This document shows, in pieces, positions 61,977 to 64,000 of a stretch of 64,000 nt of DNA. The stretch is from Candidatus Kuenenia stuttgartensis (GTDB lineage Bacteria; Planctomycetota; Planctomycetia; Isosphaerales; Isosphaeraceae). Position 1 is the stretch's first letter; each line of letters opens with the position of its first letter. Both the position numbers and the translations under genes were made by a program. The stretch covers positions 31,246-95,245 of the forward strand of contig CAMBEP010000013.1 of assembly GCA_945865635.1 (NCBI GenBank), read 5' to 3'. The notes beneath the pieces were generated by a model, which was not told where the DNA came from, did no database searches, and saw only the letters and a program-made list of their open reading frames with translations.

Positions 61977-63362
61977 TCAGCCAATGAGCTCCTTGATTGG
62001 CTCGGCATCCGTCAGATACTGAGGCCGGCCGGCTGGATCCATCACCGTAGTTTTTGTCGGAGGCAGGCCCAAGGCATGATAAAGGGTGGCCACCACTTCC
62101 TGAACATGCACAGGACGCTCCGTCGCGTATTCTCCAAGCCTGTTGGACGCCCCAATCACCTGCCCGTGATTCAGTCCGCCACCTGCAATCCAGGCGGAAT
62201 TCAGTTGCGGCCAGTGGTCGCGCCCCTTGCCGGCATTGATCCGGGGAGTTCTGCCGAATTCGCCCCAGACGATGATTGTGACATCGTCAAGCATGTCGCG
62301 TGCCGAAAGATCTTCGACCAAAGCCGATAAGGCCTGATCCATCTTGCCGCCGTGATCCCTGACCAGATTGAAGTTGTCGCCGTGGCTGTCCCACCGGCCA
62401 AAGGTCATCGTCACCACGCGGACCCCCGCTTCCACCAGGCGCCGCGATACCAAAAAGAGCTCGCTGTTGGTCGGAGCCCCGTCATAGGTGAAATTAAACG
62501 GCTGACCTGTCCCATACCGGGCCCGAAGTCGTGGATCCTCTTTCGACAGATCCAAAGCCTTCAAAAGCTGCGAGCCGGTCAATACGTCAAACGCCTGCTC
62601 CGTCTTGGAGTCCAGACTCTCAAGCTGGCCGGCATAATCCACCTCGCGCTTGAGTCGGTCAAAACTGGCCAGCAACCGCTTGCGATCCGCCAGTTTTTCA
62701 ATCGTCAAATCACGCATCTTCATGTTGTCAAGCGTCGGGCCATCAGGCTTGAATGCCGAGTAGGTCGGTCCAAGAAAGCCCGGATCGCCTGTCGATCCCC
62801 ATGGGGCATGCGCACATTTTGGCGAAAGACCCACAAACGCAGGCACCGATGGGGCAACCGTGCCCTGAATCTTGGCCGCCACCGAACCAATCGAAGGCCG
62901 ACCACCCACGACCGCCAAATCCTGCGGCTTAAAGCCGGTGTAGCACTGAAACGCAGCGTGGTCGCCATGATTTCCCACCACCGAACGAATCAGAGTCGCT
63001 TTGTCCTGAATCTTGGCCAGACGATGAAATGTCTCGCCAATCATGATGCCCGGAACATTCGTCTCAATCGGCTTGAACTCGCCGCGAATCTCAGCCGGGG
63101 CGTCAGGCTTCAGGTCCCACATGTCCTGGTGCGGTGGGCCACCACCCAGAAACACACAAATCAAAGACTTGTGCCGGCCTGTGTTTGGATTCACCAAGCC
63201 AGGCTTCACGCCCGGAATGTTGACCACAGCAGCCTCGGCCCGGTAAATGTCGGCCAGGGAAAGATACTGACCTGTAAATAACGACAGACCGCCCGCCTGA
63301 AGGAAGCTGCGACGTGAGAATCCATCACAGAGACGATGGTCTTTACCGTAAATTGTAAGCAT
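61977..63362 (-). CDS. DUF1501 Tat-exported protein
   Basis: A 461-residue protein. The ATG at 63362 is preceded by GGAGG eight bases upstream. A twin-arginine signal RRSFLQAGGLSLF near residues 17-29 directs it through the Tat system. Motifs: LICVFLGGGPPHQDMWDLKP near 68-87, HAAFQCYTGF, TFGRWDSHGDNF near 330, and IIVWGEFGRTPRIN near 385 (sulfatase/phosphatase-like active-site layout with Asp, His and Glu). DUF1501 proteins resemble alkaline-phosphatase-superfamily hydrolases and are highly amplified in planctomycetes, usually beside DUF1549/DUF1553 cytochrome-like partners. Here no such partner is next to it; the gene upstream on this strand is cut by the window edge. Confidence 0.9.
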   Translation of the reverse strand: MLTIYGKDHRLCDGFSRRSFLQAGGLSLFTGQYLSLADIYRAEAAVVNIPGVKPGLVNPNTGRHKSLICVFLGGGPPHQDMWDLKPDAPAEIRGEFKPIETNVPGIMIGETFHRLAKIQDKATLIRSVVGNHGDHAAFQCYTGFKPQDLAVVGGRPSIGSVAAKIQGTVAPSVPAFVGLSPKCAHAPWGSTGDPGFLGPTYSAFKPDGPTLDNMKMRDLTIEKLADRKRLLASFDRLKREVDYAGQLESLDSKTEQAFDVLTGSQLLKALDLSKEDPRLRARYGTGQPFNFTYDGAPTNSELFLVSRRLVEAGVRVVTMTFGRWDSHGDNFNLVRDHGGKMDQALSALVEDLSARDMLDDVTIIVWGEFGRTPRINAGKGRDHWPQLNSAWIAGGGLNHGQVIGASNRLGEYATERPVHVQEVVATLYHALGLPPTKTTVMDPAGRPQYLTDAEPIKELIG

Positions 63363-63757
63363 CAGACTGGCCTCCATTAATCGGGAAAGTGTTTTTTGAG
63401 TTCGATGAGGTCGCGACGGAGGTTTCCAAAAATTGGATCGTCGCATCATATCACCAAAATCGCTCAAGGCAGGATCTATTCTATATTATCGCAATCGGTC
63501 AGGGATTTCCAGTCACTTGTTTGACATTTTTTCATGCAGCTTACCACTTTTTTCGGAATAGATCCCCTCGGCTGAACTTCTGAAAGAGTCTACGACAGCT
63601 TGTTTTATAGGCCAAACAGGATTCCAGACTATCCTTTAGACCGCACTCAGAAAAAAACCAAAAAAGATAGGAATCCAAGATCAGAACCCATCACAGACAT
63701 TGCTGAGTGGCCTTAATCTTGACTTTTGACTTTCCTATCCCCCCGCCCGAAAGCACG
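63363..63757. other. 395-bp intergenic region upstream of the DUF1501 gene, no clear feature
   Basis: AT-rich sequence between two leftward genes. No gene, terminator with a convincing stem or promoter pair was recognised. C-runs occur near 63740. Confidence 0.45.
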
Positions 63758-64000
63758 TCAAACCGCCCGCGCCAGCCTCATCTCCGCCTGCTTTTCTCGC
63801 GCCTGCTTCATAATCCGGGCCCTCTGGGCCTTGGTTTTGCCCTTCAGAAAGCGCTCCAGCCGCCTCTGAAACTTCTCGCTGAATTCCGCTTGAGATTCTT
63901 CGGAAGCGACGGCCTTGTTGTTTCGCACCTGCGCTGCATCCTCTTGTATAGATTGAGTTTGTGCGTTTTCAGATTCGGCCGGTTTGACCGCATTGGCGGC
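63758..64000 (-). CDS. C-terminal end of a charged helical protein (5' partial)
   Basis: The frame runs in from the right edge and ends at TGA (63758-63760), giving 80 visible residues. They are Ala/Gln/Glu/Lys/Arg-rich and helical, with FQRRLERFLKGKTKAQRARI and later REKQAEMRLARAV, so a coiled coil or nucleic-acid-contacting tail is likely. The end does not look like a DUF1549/DUF1553 partner of DUF1501. Function unknown. It lies on the same strand as, and 395 bp upstream of, the DUF1501 gene. Confidence 0.6.
   Translation of the reverse strand, partial: AANAVKPAESENAQTQSIQEDAAQVRNNKAVASEESQAEFSEKFQRRLERFLKGKTKAQRARIMKQAREKQAEMRLARAV

Overview
The window looks like a chromosomal stretch of a planctomycete (Planctomycetota). 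Indicators are a LEPR-XLL-like surface-targeting motif (LEARQLLAS), a Tat-exported DUF1501 protein, a PEP-CTERM surface protein, large secreted proteins without recognisable families, PilM followed by Gly/Met-rich membrane proteins, and a tRNA-integrated element with a planctomycete-type integrase N-terminus. No rRNA genes or CRISPR arrays were seen.

Positions 1-15073 hold a redox locus. It contains the end of a cyclic-nucleotide-binding protein fused to four [4Fe-4S] motifs, a tandem GlcG/HbpS-type haem-binding surface protein, a predicted outer-membrane beta-barrel, a membrane cytochrome with a bis-haem b histidine pattern, a membrane-anchored decahaem cytochrome c, an FHA-like/GAF/class III nucleotide cyclase, and a very large multihaem cytochrome c ending in LVIVD beta-propeller repeats. 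Together they suggest a trans-envelope electron conduit with cyclic-nucleotide control. This is the best candidate in the window for an undescribed system.

Positions 15309-22773 carry an NHL-propeller membrane protein, a small helical protein, an XdhC/MocA pair for molybdenum-cofactor maturation, and a secreted protein of unknown function. A tRNA-Arg(CCG) follows at 22820-22894. It is the attachment site of a degraded integrative element (22852-27198) with an integrase remnant joined by a deletion to a 5'-truncated family A DNA polymerase, a BrnT-like toxin with a possibly truncated antitoxin, a double winged-helix protein and a small hypothetical gene. The right junction repeats the tRNA 3' half and is followed by the decayed start of a second integrase, so related elements appear to have used this site twice.

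Positions 27570-37685 hold a large secreted protein and a three-gene set of PilM and two single-pass membrane proteins, all with Gly/Met-rich tracts, closed by a strong terminator. From 37864 come hisB, a flippase-like membrane protein, an RND/MMPL exporter, a divergent Nramp relative, an orphan ABC ATPase, an FG-GAP-like protein, a thioredoxin-like protein, a REP-like repeat cluster, and a PEP-CTERM protein.

Positions 50846-64000 are mostly housekeeping: lysS, a LolE/LolD-type ABC pair, ilvE, a universal stress protein, an aminotransferase, a Nudix hydrolase and the DUF1501 protein. The exception is a signalling pair at 57495-61116: an MscS channel with a C-terminal cNMP-like domain, next to a receptor cyclase whose catalytic residues are substituted (a predicted pseudo-cyclase). 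All functions are inferred from sequence patterns; no database search was run.
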